64,000 nucleotides of DNA from the NCBI RefSeq assembly GCF_000758705.1, contig NZ_CP009287.1, positions 5,704,001-5,768,000 of the forward strand, written 5' to 3'. This document shows positions 35,561-44,534 of the stretch, in pieces; positions within the stretch are counted from its first letter, which is position 1; every line of letters begins with the position of its first letter. This stretch comes from Paenibacillus graminis (GTDB lineage: Bacteria > Bacillota > Bacilli > Paenibacillales > Paenibacillaceae). A program made the translations under genes and the position numbers. The notes beneath the pieces are model-generated. The model was not told where the DNA came from. It saw only the letters and a list, made by a program, of their open reading frames with translations, and made no database searches.

Positions 35561-36429
35561 ATTACCTTCCTCTCCACTTCTGTTTCGTTAATTGACTCTT
35601 TAAATTCTTTAATTCTATAATTACATTTATAATTGCTGATAGTTTGCTCATATACAAAATCTCCAAAGACTTTATTAATTAGCTTAATACGTTTCCTTAA
35701 AATACCAATAACAGGGTTGAGTATTCCAACCAATATGATCCTTCTTCCATTTGCTTTTGCTATCGACTGAACCATATTAGAAGTATTGATATATTCTCTA
35801 TTCTGTGGAAAAAACAACCCACTTTCTTTATTCTCTATCATAAGTCTTAAAAATTCGCAAAGATTATCTATATAGAGCATACTGCGTTTATTCTGGAAAT
35901 TGGGGAATACAGGGAGTATTCGAGCTAACTTAGCTAATCTTAGATAATTTCCTTTAGATCCCTTACCATAAATCATTGGAGGTCTAATAATAGCAATTTT
36001 AAAATTCTCATTTTCAAGAATTCCAATTTCTTTTTCTGCTTGAAGTTTGCTATTCCCGTAAAAATTTGCTGGTTTGGGTATAGTGTTTCTAGTGATGACC
36101 TCGCAACCACTATCTCCGTACACAATAATACTACTCATAAAAATCAATTGACCCACACTCTCAATATTAGCCTTTTTGGCAACTTCTATCGCTAAATCAC
36201 GATTAACATTATAATATTCTTGTTCCATCTTAGGATCAGCAGATACATGAGCAATCCCCGCTACATGCAGCACTACATCATAAACAGAAAAGTCATATTC
36301 CTTCCATTCATCGCCTCTAACAGAAATCTCTTCTACTTCATATTGCTCTGGCCATTGCTGCAACCATTTAATAAAACTAGTTCCTATATAGCTTCCTTTA
36401 CCAGTTATTAAAATCTTTCGTTTATTCAT
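35557..36429 (-). CDS. NAD-dependent epimerase/dehydratase (extended SDR)
   Basis: The 290-residue protein has KILITGKGSYIGTSFIKWL (a TGxxxxIG NAD loop), VVLHVAGIAHVSA, and the active-site FMSSIIVYGD followed by YGNSKLQAEKE (Tyr-x-x-x-Lys). It resembles nucleotide-sugar C4-epimerases or C4-reductases such as those paired with WecP/WcaJ-type priming enzymes. It is directly downstream of the priming transferase gene, a common arrangement for making the initiating sugar. It is too divergent to be called RmlD. Confidence 0.85.
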   Translation of the reverse strand: MNKRKILITGKGSYIGTSFIKWLQQWPEQYEVEEISVRGDEWKEYDFSVYDVVLHVAGIAHVSADPKMEQEYYNVNRDLAIEVAKKANIESVGQLIFMSSIIVYGDSGCEVITRNTIPKPANFYGNSKLQAEKEIGILENENFKIAIIRPPMIYGKGSKGNYLRLAKLARILPVFPNFQNKRSMLYIDNLCEFLRLMIENKESGLFFPQNREYINTSNMVQSIAKANGRRIILVGILNPVIGILRKRIKLINKVFGDFVYEQTISNYKCNYRIKEFKESINETEVERKVI

Positions 36430-36430
36430 C

Positions 36431-37060
36431 TTATAAAGTAACTCCTTTGGTGTTCGATGTCACATCTTGATCGTCTGCACCTTCTCTTACACCATCTGAC
36501 TTTAGAACACTTAATACCGTCCGTACAAAAACCTTAATATCAAAAACAAAGGTAATGTTTGTAGTATACTCGCCATCCAGTTTGGCCTTCTCTTCAATAG
36601 ATAGCTCGTCTCTACCATTAATCTGCGCCCATCCGGTAAGCCCTGGCTTAATATCGTTCGAGCCGTACTTATCACGCTCAACAATCAAATCATATTGATT
36701 CCAGAGCGCAGGACGCGGACCAACAATACTCATTTCGCCTTTAAGTATATTTATAATCTGAGGAAGTTCATCCAAGCTTGTTTTCCTAAGAAATTTGCCG
36801 ACTGAAGTGATAAAAAAATCAGGGTCTTGCAGCAAATGAGTGGGCATATCACTTGGGGTATCGGTACGCATGGTTCTGAATTTCAAAATATAGAATTCAC
36901 GCTTATGCTTCCCTAGCCGCTTTTGTTTGAATAGTACTGGCCCTTTTGAAGTGAGCTTGATTATCACTGCAATGATCAAGAAAAAAGGCCATAACAGGAG
37001 TATTCCGATTAGAGCCATCATAAAATCTACGATTTGTTTTATTACAATGTAAGGTCTCAT
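36431..37060 (-). CDS. Undecaprenyl-phosphate sugar phosphotransferase (priming enzyme)
   Basis: The 209-residue protein has one N-terminal membrane segment. It then has FKQKRLGKHKREFYILKFRTM, the LRKTSLDELPQIINILKG motif and MSIVGPRPALWNQYD, the hallmark set of the bacterial sugar transferase family. It starts repeat-unit synthesis by moving a sugar-1-phosphate onto undecaprenyl phosphate. It is of the short form, lacking the four-segment N-terminal part of WbaP or WcaJ. A stem-loop lies just upstream at 37099-37126. Confidence 0.95.
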   Translation of the reverse strand: MRPYIVIKQIVDFMMALIGILLLWPFFLIIAVIIKLTSKGPVLFKQKRLGKHKREFYILKFRTMRTDTPSDMPTHLLQDPDFFITSVGKFLRKTSLDELPQIINILKGEMSIVGPRPALWNQYDLIVERDKYGSNDIKPGLTGWAQINGRDELSIEEKAKLDGEYTTNITFVFDIKVFVRTVLSVLKSDGVREGADDQDVTSNTKGVTL

Positions 37061-37098
37061 TTGTTCACCTAACCCTTAAGAACTCTTCACTATGCACT

Positions 37099-37126
37099 CC
37101 CATCACTTATCCGATGAAGTGATGGG
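37099..37126. other. Intergenic stem-loop in the polysaccharide operon
   Basis: CCCATCACTT (37099-37108) pairs with AAGTGATGGG (37117-37126) around an 8-nt loop. No T-run follows on either strand, so it may tune mRNA stability or partial termination between the stalk-protein and priming-enzyme genes. Confidence 0.55.
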
Positions 37127-37163
37127 ATATACTCAGTAATTAATCAAAGGTAACTCTTGTGAC

Positions 37164-38186
37164 TTATCCCCCAAGCTTCGACAATCCTTGCTGCACAGAC
37201 GAATTAAATGCTTTTCTATACTCAGCGATGATCGCTGTGCTATAGCCATTATTGTTTAGTTTTTGTTCAGCATCAGCAACTATACTATTAAAGCTGGATG
37301 TAAACGAGGCGAGTTGTTCCTTCCCTTTGGTAATTAGTGCATTCCTTGTGGCCTCGTCTGTTGCTGCCAAGTATTCAAAAGCAAGGCCGCCGAGTGAGGC
37401 TTGGGCTTCGGATTTCAATGCATTCAACTTGTCTTCAGTTTCACTGGTGATAGCCTCATAAGATACCTTACCATTGGAAGTTCCACCGCCAGTGGCTCCT
37501 CCCGCAGGACCGGAGGCAGCCGAAGCAGCTGGTGTGGATGTGTTGCTTGGTGTAGCTGAAGGTGCAGGGGTTGCTGTTGCTCCTTGACCTGTTCCGTTAG
37601 TACTGTCAGTCGATCCTTGATAAGCCTTGGAGGACGCTGTAATCGTCTTATTCTTCTGATCCCAGCTAATAGAATTCCCTACAGATTCCGATAAAAAACG
37701 AAGAGGCACATACAATGATCCATTCAGTAAATAGCTGCCTTGACCGGATGGAATAGCCTTAGCCGAACCCTTAAATATGTAGCTGGCTTTTACATTACCC
37801 AGTACGATATTTTTGCCCTCAGTGCCTGCACTGGTTGCATTCCCGGCATTCATTAAGTACTCCTTGATTACTACCAATTCTGAACTGCTTGGTTCCGCCA
37901 CTGTAACTTTTAGATTCTTGGCATCCCAGCTCACACTCTTTTGCAAGGCGTAGGACATGAAGCGCAGAGGTACATAAGTAGTATTGTTATACATGAATAC
38001 ATATTGTCCGGCAGGAGGCTGAATGGTCACTCCATCAAAGACCATTTTCACGTCCATAGTGGAGACTTTGATCGAATCAGTAACCGTAGATGCTGACGCA
38101 GATAAAGGTGCAGAAGCTGTTAATGGTGCAATTCCTACCAGCATGAGCAGCAACAACGCTGCCGCTGGAAATTTCGCTTTAGACAC
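37164..38186 (-). CDS. Secreted stalk-domain protein with C-terminal helical part
   Basis: The 340-residue protein has a signal peptide (about 30 residues). Two copies of the copper amine oxidase N-terminal-like 'stalk' motif follow: YVPLRFMSYALQKSVSWD near residue 75 and YVPLRFLSESVGNSISWD near 170. A Thr/Pro/Ala/Gly-rich linker (about 195-240) leads to a helical, Ala/Glu-rich C-terminus without a known motif. Stalk domains occur in many Paenibacillus secreted proteins and do not imply oxidase activity. It sits inside the polysaccharide operon, 2 nt after the preceding gene. Its function is unknown; wall or polymer contact is inferred. Confidence 0.78.
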   Translation of the reverse strand: MSKAKFPAAALLLLMLVGIAPLTASAPLSASASTVTDSIKVSTMDVKMVFDGVTIQPPAGQYVFMYNNTTYVPLRFMSYALQKSVSWDAKNLKVTVAEPSSSELVVIKEYLMNAGNATSAGTEGKNIVLGNVKASYIFKGSAKAIPSGQGSYLLNGSLYVPLRFLSESVGNSISWDQKNKTITASSKAYQGSTDSTNGTGQGATATPAPSATPSNTSTPAASAASGPAGGATGGGTSNGKVSYEAITSETEDKLNALKSEAQASLGGLAFEYLAATDEATRNALITKGKEQLASFTSSFNSIVADAEQKLNNNGYSTAIIAEYRKAFNSSVQQGLSKLGG

Positions 38187-38188
38187 AA

Positions 38189-38914
38189 TTATTCACTTCC
38201 TTTTTCTTGAGCTTTAAGTTTTTCTTCCTCAGCTAATATTTGATCCCGAGTTTTACCTTGGCTCAGACCATATTTCTTAGCGACCTGTACCAGCTCGTTG
38301 TACTGTTCCTCTGAAACCTTACCAAGAATGATACTGCGCGCTTCGCGTTTCTCTTCGTTAGTTAGTCCACCTGCGGCTAATTCCTGAAGTTTTTTGATAT
38401 CCGAAACACTTAACTGTTGTGCCACTATTGATGCTACATTAGCTTTATCTTTTATCGATACGCTCTCTTGTACTTCTTTAGCCTTATCAGAAGAAATATG
38501 GGCTATTCCATCTACACCTTCTGGTGTTGGAACCGGAGTGCTTTTTGGCTTTTTTGTACTTGCAGCCGCTTGCTCTCCATCATCCGCTTTTTTATCACCA
38601 GCACCATTTGAGGCCGGTGTGCTCGAAGGTGACACTGCCGTTGTTGGCTCTACTTTCGCTCCTGGTGCTGTTGAAGCCGTTGGCTCCGCAGTTGCGTCAC
38701 CCGCAGCTACAGGAGGTTCGACAACTTCTCCTTGGGTTACATTACTAGTAGTCTCGTTTGCTTCTACATCGAAGCCGTCAGCCATCGAACTCATTAGTTT
38801 ATCTACCGCATAGTTCGCAGCGAACAGGCCAGCAACTCCTAACACGACAATTACCGACAGCGTCCAGAACAATATCTTCTTCCATCTTTTGTTGAACACT
38901 TCAGGTACCTCCAT
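38189..38914 (-). CDS. Membrane-anchored protein of unknown function
   Basis: The 241-residue protein has a short cytosolic start (residues 1-12), one membrane segment (ILFWTLSVIVVLGVAGLFAANY) and a long Ala/Thr/Pro/Lys linker (about 50-135). Its C-terminal helical domain is rich in Lys and Glu (VSIKDKANVASIVAQQLSVS, EEQYNELVQVAKKYGL). I do not recognise the domain. It lies between the CapD-like and stalk-protein genes with 2-9 nt spacing, and therefore is very probably needed for, or regulated with, polymer assembly. The architecture suggests an external domain held away from the membrane. Confidence 0.7.
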   Translation of the reverse strand: MEVPEVFNKRWKKILFWTLSVIVVLGVAGLFAANYAVDKLMSSMADGFDVEANETTSNVTQGEVVEPPVAAGDATAEPTASTAPGAKVEPTTAVSPSSTPASNGAGDKKADDGEQAAASTKKPKSTPVPTPEGVDGIAHISSDKAKEVQESVSIKDKANVASIVAQQLSVSDIKKLQELAAGGLTNEEKREARSIILGKVSEEQYNELVQVAKKYGLSQGKTRDQILAEEEKLKAQEKGSE

Positions 38915-38923
38915 AGGAATGAA

Positions 38924-40756
38924 TTAGCTAATCGCAGCTTGAGCTACCGGCTGCATCGGCACAATCTGGTTAATGACTTCACGAATAGCGCCTGCGTCTT
39001 CAGACAATACACGTTCCAAGCGTTTGAACTCCAGCTCCAGCTGGTTCTGGCTAAGGACGTTGGGTCTGCCGATAAAGATCCGGTCATGCTGGGTGGAACC
39101 CAGGTTCTCTTCGGCTGTCAGCAGTTCTTCATACAGCTTCTCGCCTTCCCGTATTCCGGAGAAGGTAATCTCAATATCCTTATAAGGCTCATAGCCGGAC
39201 AAGGTAATTAGGTCTTCGGCCAAGGTCAGAATCTTCACTGGTTGGCCCATATCCAGTACGAAGACTTCTCCGCCATTCGCGAATGAACCCGACTGAATGA
39301 CCAGCTGCACCGCTTCCGGAATGGTCATGAAATATCGTACCATCTCGGGATGGGTCACGGTAACCGGTCCGCCCGCAGCGATCTGCTGCTTGAAGGCTGG
39401 AATAACACTGCCCCGGCTGCCCAAGACATTGCCGAAACGTACTGCTGAGAATTTGGTTGGGCTGGATGTGTTGAGGCTCTGCACATACATTTCCGCGATT
39501 CGCTTGGTCGCTCCCATCACGCTGGTGGGGTTAACGGCTTTGTCAGAGGAGATTAATACGAACCGTTCCGCTCCATATTTGTCAGCACAATCAGCTACAT
39601 TGCGTGTGCCAAAGACATTATTCTTAATGGCCTCTGAAGGATTACGCTCCATTAGGGGAACATGCTTATGCGCTGCCGCATGAAAGACTACCTGCGGGCT
39701 ATGACTATGGAATACTTCCGTCATCCGCGAACGGTCTTGCACATCCGCAATCACTGTAACAATGTTCAGTTCCGGGAAGCTCTTGCGCAGCTCCATCTCT
39801 ATCGTGTAAATGCTATTTTCGCCGTGTCCGAGAATTAACAGCTTGTCTGGGGCAAAAGGGGATATCTGACGGCATAGCTCTGAGCCAATCGAACCTCCGG
39901 CTCCTGTGACCAATACCGTCTTGTTATGTACATACCCTAGGATACTGTTCAGGTCAGCTACAATCGGTTCACGTCCGAGCAAATCCTCCACGCTGACATC
40001 ACGCAGCTTCTTCACCGAAATTTTGCCGGCGATCAAGTCATTCAGTGCAGGAATAATCTTCAGCTTGGCCCCGGTGGCCTTCGCCAGGTTGATTATCTCG
40101 GAGATTTCCGTTCTGGATACAGAAGGCATAGCGATAATAATCTCATGAATCTCGCGTTCCTTCACGATTCGGGGAATATCATAACGGTTGCCGAGGACGG
40201 GTACACCCAAGATGGACAGATGGTACTTATCTGCACTGTCGTCAATGAAGCCAACAATTCGGGTATGGGCAAACGATGGGCCCATCATTTCCCGGGCGAT
40301 CAGTATTCCGCAGTCACCGGCACCCACAATAATAGTGTGCGTTTCTGTATCTTTGGAGTTACTGCGATCATTACGGAACACTCTCCAGAAGAAGCGTACT
40401 CCTCCTACCAATAGCAGGATCGTTTCCATCGCCCGCACCTCAATACTGAGCGGAACCCGATCCGGCAATATAATAAACGCCGCTACAAAAGAAAGAACAG
40501 CTCCTACAACAATCGCTTTGAATACTGAAACGATCTCCCCAATGCTGGCATACTGCCATAATCTGCGGTACAGGCCAAAATAGATCAGACTGCCCCCGAA
40601 GGTTACTGTCGCAATAAGACCGAACACCAGCATCTGAAGCATATATTTGTCAGGTATGCCCTCAGAAAACCGGAACATATAAGAAGTCACAATACTGAAC
40701 CAGATGATCGCAAGGTCAATGAGGAATAATAAATATACTCTGGCTTTCGCTGTCAT
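38924..40756 (-). CDS. CapD/FlaA1-type membrane nucleotide-sugar epimerase/dehydratase
   Basis: I start at 40756 because GGAGG precedes it by 8 nt, giving 610 residues. The N-terminal third has four membrane segments. A first Rossmann-like domain follows (THTIIVGAGDCGILIAREMM), and then the SDR domain: VLVTGAGGSIGSELCRQI, VFHAAAHKHVPLME, and LISSDKAVNPTSVMGATKR, where the Tyr of the SDR triad is replaced by Met as in FlaA1/PglF-like dehydratases. It probably makes a UDP-4-keto-6-deoxy amino sugar for the priming step. Confidence 0.93.
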   Translation of the reverse strand: MTAKARVYLLFLIDLAIIWFSIVTSYMFRFSEGIPDKYMLQMLVFGLIATVTFGGSLIYFGLYRRLWQYASIGEIVSVFKAIVVGAVLSFVAAFIILPDRVPLSIEVRAMETILLLVGGVRFFWRVFRNDRSNSKDTETHTIIVGAGDCGILIAREMMGPSFAHTRIVGFIDDSADKYHLSILGVPVLGNRYDIPRIVKEREIHEIIIAMPSVSRTEISEIINLAKATGAKLKIIPALNDLIAGKISVKKLRDVSVEDLLGREPIVADLNSILGYVHNKTVLVTGAGGSIGSELCRQISPFAPDKLLILGHGENSIYTIEMELRKSFPELNIVTVIADVQDRSRMTEVFHSHSPQVVFHAAAHKHVPLMERNPSEAIKNNVFGTRNVADCADKYGAERFVLISSDKAVNPTSVMGATKRIAEMYVQSLNTSSPTKFSAVRFGNVLGSRGSVIPAFKQQIAAGGPVTVTHPEMVRYFMTIPEAVQLVIQSGSFANGGEVFVLDMGQPVKILTLAEDLITLSGYEPYKDIEITFSGIREGEKLYEELLTAEENLGSTQHDRIFIGRPNVLSQNQLELEFKRLERVLSEDAGAIREVINQIVPMQPVAQAAIS

Positions 40757-40794
40757 TTTCAGTGCCTCCAAAAATAACATTTTTCTCTAACAAC

Positions 40795-41481
40795 TTAATT
40801 CCCGTAGTAGTAGTAATAATAACCTTCACTGGCTTTGCGCTTCACATTGTTCAGTACGACCCCCAGCATCTTCGCACCCACACGGTCAAGGTTAGCCTTG
40901 GCCTTGGCGGCGATATCCCGCTTCACCTTGCCATAACTGACCACCATAATAACCCCGTCACTCTTGGAGGCAACAATTTGCGCATCCGTGACAGCCAAGA
41001 GCGGCGGAGTATCAAACAAAATCATATCATAGCGCTGACGCAACTCCTGCAGTACTGCACTCATCCGGTTGGAGGCCATCATTTCTGCCGGATTAGGAGG
41101 AATTGGACCTGAAGTCATGATGGAGAGATTTGTTACACCTGAATCCTGAACGACATCCTCCAACTCAGCCTGTTGAGAGAGCAGCGAAGACAACCCAGCG
41201 CGGTTACTTAACGAAAAAGTTTTGTGGGCTGTAGGCTTGCGCAAATCTCCATCAATTAACAGTACCTTCTTGTCCGCCTGGGCATAGGCTGCCGCAAGGT
41301 TGGCCGTGACCGTAGACTTTCCTTCTTCAGGGCCGGAGGAGGTAACCATAATGATCTGAATCTGCTTGTCTACGGAAGAGAAATCAATGTTCGTCCGCAA
41401 AGCGCGAAAAGCTTCCGATACAGGCGAACGCGGATTGGTCACGGTAATCAGATGACGTTGTTTACTTGGCTGCTGTGACAT
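40795..41481 (-). CDS. Tyrosine-protein kinase of the CapB/YwqD type
   Basis: The 228-residue BY-kinase has Walker A SSGPEEGKSTVTANLA (about residue 50), Walker A' VLLIDGDLRKPT and Walker B MILFDTPPLL, and ends with a tyrosine cluster (six Tyr before the final Gly-Asn). It autophosphorylates there and controls polymer export. It overlaps the upstream Wzz-like gene by 20 nt. That membrane protein would serve as its activator, as is usual in Gram-positives, where the two halves are separate polypeptides. Confidence 0.95.
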   Translation of the reverse strand: MSQQPSKQRHLITVTNPRSPVSEAFRALRTNIDFSSVDKQIQIIMVTSSGPEEGKSTVTANLAAAYAQADKKVLLIDGDLRKPTAHKTFSLSNRAGLSSLLSQQAELEDVVQDSGVTNLSIMTSGPIPPNPAEMMASNRMSAVLQELRQRYDMILFDTPPLLAVTDAQIVASKSDGVIMVVSYGKVKRDIAAKAKANLDRVGAKMLGVVLNNVKRKASEGYYYYYYGN

Positions 41482-42238
41482 GTTCGAGTTCTCCTGCCTT
41501 TCTGGTCAGCTTTTGGGCCTGTAATTCTGTGGACTTCGTTTCCTCTTGTCCAAGTCTGGTGATCATGGCGATCGTTGGCAGACCCAGATATTTTTCAATG
41601 TCCTCTTCAGTCTTCAAGGTATCATCCAGGTATTCCAGCAGGAAGGCGATGCCCAGACCGATCATCAATGAAACGATAAAAGCAATAGCCAGATTCATTA
41701 CAACGTTAGGCTCAACTGGTCCTGGTGCAACCGGCGGATCAACCTTAGCCTCATTCAGGATGGATACGTTCTGCACATTGAACAGGGAAGGAATCTCCTG
41801 CTTGAACACAAGTGAAATGGCATTCACGATTTCTGCAGCTTTCTGGTACGAATTATCTCGAACGACAAGTGTCATCACCTGCGTGTTATTTACGGAACTC
41901 ACATTAACCTTCTTGAGCAGATCTTCCGCAGTAATATTGAATTGCGGATAGTTCTTGGCTACGACATCCAGAATAGCGGGTGTTTTAATAATTTCCTTGT
42001 ACGTATTAATTAACTGAATATTGGTATTGATCTGATTAAGGTCAAGCTGTGCCACAGTAGACTGTGTAGGCGTCTGATTAACGATAATCTTGGTGGAGGC
42101 TTCATACACCGGATTCTTAATATATAGGCTGTACACTCCGGCAAGAATACAAACCACAACCACAATGCTTACAATCATCCACAGTCTCTTCCTGACAATC
42201 TGGAAATAATCGCGAAGATCTAATTCTTGTGCTGACAA
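41462..42238 (-). CDS. Wzz-like chain-length/kinase-activator membrane protein (CapA/YveK type)
   Basis: TTG at 42238 has GGAGGG 8 nt upstream and gives 258 residues. The protein has the two membrane segments expected (near residues 20-40 and 175-200). The ELDLRDYFQIVRKRLWMI start is typical of Wzz domains, and a Pro-rich motif (VDPPVAPGPVEPN) precedes the second segment. The short cytosolic tail would activate the BY-kinase encoded next. It is the first gene of the roughly 21 kb polysaccharide operon. Confidence 0.92.
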   Translation of the reverse strand: MSAQELDLRDYFQIVRKRLWMIVSIVVVVCILAGVYSLYIKNPVYEASTKIIVNQTPTQSTVAQLDLNQINTNIQLINTYKEIIKTPAILDVVAKNYPQFNITAEDLLKKVNVSSVNNTQVMTLVVRDNSYQKAAEIVNAISLVFKQEIPSLFNVQNVSILNEAKVDPPVAPGPVEPNVVMNLAIAFIVSLMIGLGIAFLLEYLDDTLKTEEDIEKYLGLPTIAMITRLGQEETKSTELQAQKLTRKAGELEHVTAAK

Positions 42239-42285
42239 GTGAATTTCCCTCCAAGCTGTTTCTGTAATATTCAACCTATACACAG

Positions 42286-42322
42286 CGAACTCGTGAATCT
42301 AGAATATGAATTCGCAAGTTCG
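42286..42322. promoter_or_regulatory. Imperfect inverted repeat upstream of the polysaccharide operon
   Basis: CGAACTCGTGAATC and GAATTCGCAAGTTCG form an imperfect palindrome around TAGAATAT, 48 nt upstream of the first gene of the operon. It lies in the roughly 105 bp between the SLH-gene terminator and the first start, where the operon promoter must be if there is one. It could be an operator or a leader hairpin. Confidence 0.45.
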
Positions 42323-42333
42323 ATGTATATAAG

Positions 42334-42371
42334 CTAAAAAAGTGCCTCCTCTCACCGAGACGAGAGGAGGC
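42334..42371 (-). terminator. Terminator of the SLH-domain gene
   Basis: GCCTCCTCTC (42344-42353) pairs with GAGAGGAGGC (42362-42371). On the minus strand a short ACTTTTTTAG tail follows. It separates the SLH gene from the polysaccharide operon. Confidence 0.9.
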
Positions 42372-42397
42372 TCTCCACTTGCTTATGTTATAAACTT

Positions 42398-44395
42398 TTA
42401 CTTGAAGTTGATGGTACGGTAGATGATTACAGCTGCTTCTGCACGGGTAGCTGTGTTGTTCGGGTTGAACTTGCCGGCATTGCCGATAACCAGGTTATGG
42501 CTGGCCGCAAAGGCTACTCCATCTTTCAGGGAAGCGGCAATCTTAGCGGCATCCGCGAATTTAGTCAATGACGAAGCATCTCCTGCAGTAGCTTGCGGGT
42601 TAACAGTCTTAACCGCACGGGCAATCATCGTTGCCATTTCAGCACGGGTGATGGTTGCGTTCGGATCGAACTGGGAAGCACTGCGGCCTGTAACGATGCC
42701 CTTCTCAGCAGCAACGGCTACATAAGGAGCGTACCAGGCTGTGGAGGCCACATCGCCGAAGCTTTCAGTAGCAGTGCTGTTCTCCAGGTTCAGTGCACGG
42801 ATCAGCATCTTGGAGAATTCAGCGCGGGTAACATTGCTCTTCGGAGCGAACTTGCTTGCGCCAACACCTTCAATTGCGCCTTTAGCAGCTACAACTTGAA
42901 TTTGTCTTCCAGCCCATGCTTGTACACTTGCAACGTCGTTGAAGTTCACTTTGTTCTCAACTACTGCATAAGTCGAGAAGGTATCGCGTGGTTCAACGAT
43001 ATAGTCACCGTCAACTACGCCGCCATGGAACTCAAGGGCCTTGTAGACCACCTTCGACACGGAGAGCAATTCCTTGTCAAGGCCAGTTGTGTTGGCCAAA
43101 GGAAGCTTAATGGTCAACGGCTGTTTGAAGGTTGTTGTCTTCACGCCGCCTACTGTCAGATCGAAAGAGTACACTTTCGAAGCCAGCTTCAGGCTTGTCA
43201 GGGAAGTGACTGTTGCGTCAGCTTCATTCGTAACTGTCAGTGTTACTGCATCACTGAACTGGGATACCGGAATGGTAACTGTCAGACCGTTGAACGTTAC
43301 TGCGATATTAGCAATACCTCTTGCCTTAGCGGCTTCAATGATTGCTTTGGACAGTGGAACTTCTACTACCTTAGCGTTGACAGTGCCCAAGTTCAGGGTA
43401 AGTGTAAGGCCGGTCTTGCCAGGGTTCGCTGCCAGCAATGCGTCAAAAGCCTTGATCACATCAGCGTCAACCAGCTTCAGGGTTGCTTTATCGCCGACAA
43501 TGCTAACCAGTTTGGAAACATCGTAGAATCCAGGAGTAGCAGTTGGATTAGTGACTACTACAGCAGTGCCGCCACCGTCGCCACTACCACTACCAGGGTT
43601 AGTAGTAGTCAACGGATAAGCACGAAGATAAGCCAAAGCAAGCGATTGAGCTGCTTTTCTGGCAGATTTAATTTCTGTATTTACATTGTCAAGGGTAAGT
43701 ACGAGGTCATCTGCACTAATTCCCAGATTGTAAACTGCTTGACTTACTGTCAACGCTCCAGTACCGATTCTATGGTCGAGAACCTTGTAGACAGCGTCCT
43801 TCACCAGAGTCTTCTGTGAAGCAGGATCAGAAACGATGTTGACCAGGTCCGCACCGGATTTGCTAGCCAGCATATTGCGAAGCTCTGCTTCTACGCCGTT
43901 AGCAGCGAAGAAGAAATCCAGAATGTCGTCGAAGCTAAGGTTTGGAACTTTGGCCTTGGCTGCAATAGAGTCAAACAAAGCAACGTTGTCCACATCATAA
44001 CGGATACCCTTAAGTACGTCGAAGTCATTTGCATATACATCGTATACTACGCTGGAAACGCTTTTGAACAATTTCAAAGATGTTGCTTTTTCTTTATCAG
44101 TAAGTACAATCTTGCCGAGAACTGGTTCAAAAATTTTATTGAACTTGTCTTGGCCAAGTCCCGCAACTTCATCTGAATAGTTTTTCAAATAAGTTGCTTC
44201 GGTTACGGTCAGGCTCTTGTAGATAGCGGTAATCTTGTCTTTAACTGCCTGATGGCCAACTTCAGCCGCTGCAGCGGTTCCAACCAGTCCCAGATGCTGG
44301 GCTAGACCAGTACTGCTGAACGGAAAACCTGCAAATGATGCTGCTGTCATGCTTGCTGCTAGTGTTGATACTGCCAATTTTTTCTTCAAAGACAC
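42398..44395 (-). CDS. S-layer-homology (SLH) domain surface protein
   Basis: The 665-residue protein has a signal peptide (about 45 residues), an N-terminal helical region of about 220 residues, and a Gly/Ser-rich bridge (NPGSGSGDGGG). Beta-rich repeats follow, and then three SLH modules in the last 180 residues, recognised by KSNVTRAEFSKMLIRAL, NATITRAEMATMIARAV and NNTATRAEAAVIIYRTI. SLH domains bind pyruvylated secondary cell-wall polymers. No enzymatic domain is recognised. It sits between the polysaccharide operon and its phosphatase gene, with its own terminator, which links surface anchoring and polymer synthesis. Confidence 0.9.
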   Translation of the reverse strand: MSLKKKLAVSTLAASMTAASFAGFPFSSTGLAQHLGLVGTAAAAEVGHQAVKDKITAIYKSLTVTEATYLKNYSDEVAGLGQDKFNKIFEPVLGKIVLTDKEKATSLKLFKSVSSVVYDVYANDFDVLKGIRYDVDNVALFDSIAAKAKVPNLSFDDILDFFFAANGVEAELRNMLASKSGADLVNIVSDPASQKTLVKDAVYKVLDHRIGTGALTVSQAVYNLGISADDLVLTLDNVNTEIKSARKAAQSLALAYLRAYPLTTTNPGSGSGDGGGTAVVVTNPTATPGFYDVSKLVSIVGDKATLKLVDADVIKAFDALLAANPGKTGLTLTLNLGTVNAKVVEVPLSKAIIEAAKARGIANIAVTFNGLTVTIPVSQFSDAVTLTVTNEADATVTSLTSLKLASKVYSFDLTVGGVKTTTFKQPLTIKLPLANTTGLDKELLSVSKVVYKALEFHGGVVDGDYIVEPRDTFSTYAVVENKVNFNDVASVQAWAGRQIQVVAAKGAIEGVGASKFAPKSNVTRAEFSKMLIRALNLENSTATESFGDVASTAWYAPYVAVAAEKGIVTGRSASQFDPNATITRAEMATMIARAVKTVNPQATAGDASSLTKFADAAKIAASLKDGVAFAASHNLVIGNAGKFNPNNTATRAEAAVIIYRTINFK

Positions 44396-44534
44396 TTTTC
44401 ATCCACCTCTTTGTATGTATTTTTTCTAGTTCTACTGCTAGTATAGATAGAGCCGAAACCCTATGACTACACTACTCTGATAATAAATAACAATAAACCA
44501 GTAATACCCATTCTACCATCAATAGCGAGCGAGG

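Noticed and set aside
35557..36429. This SDR gene as the missing rfbD
   Set aside because: Its motifs (HVAGIAHVSA, YGNSKLQAEKE) and place after the priming transferase fit a C4-epimerase/reductase better than RmlD.
42593..43819. 408-codon plus-strand frame
   Set aside because: It is antisense to the SLH-protein gene and has no start site or motif.
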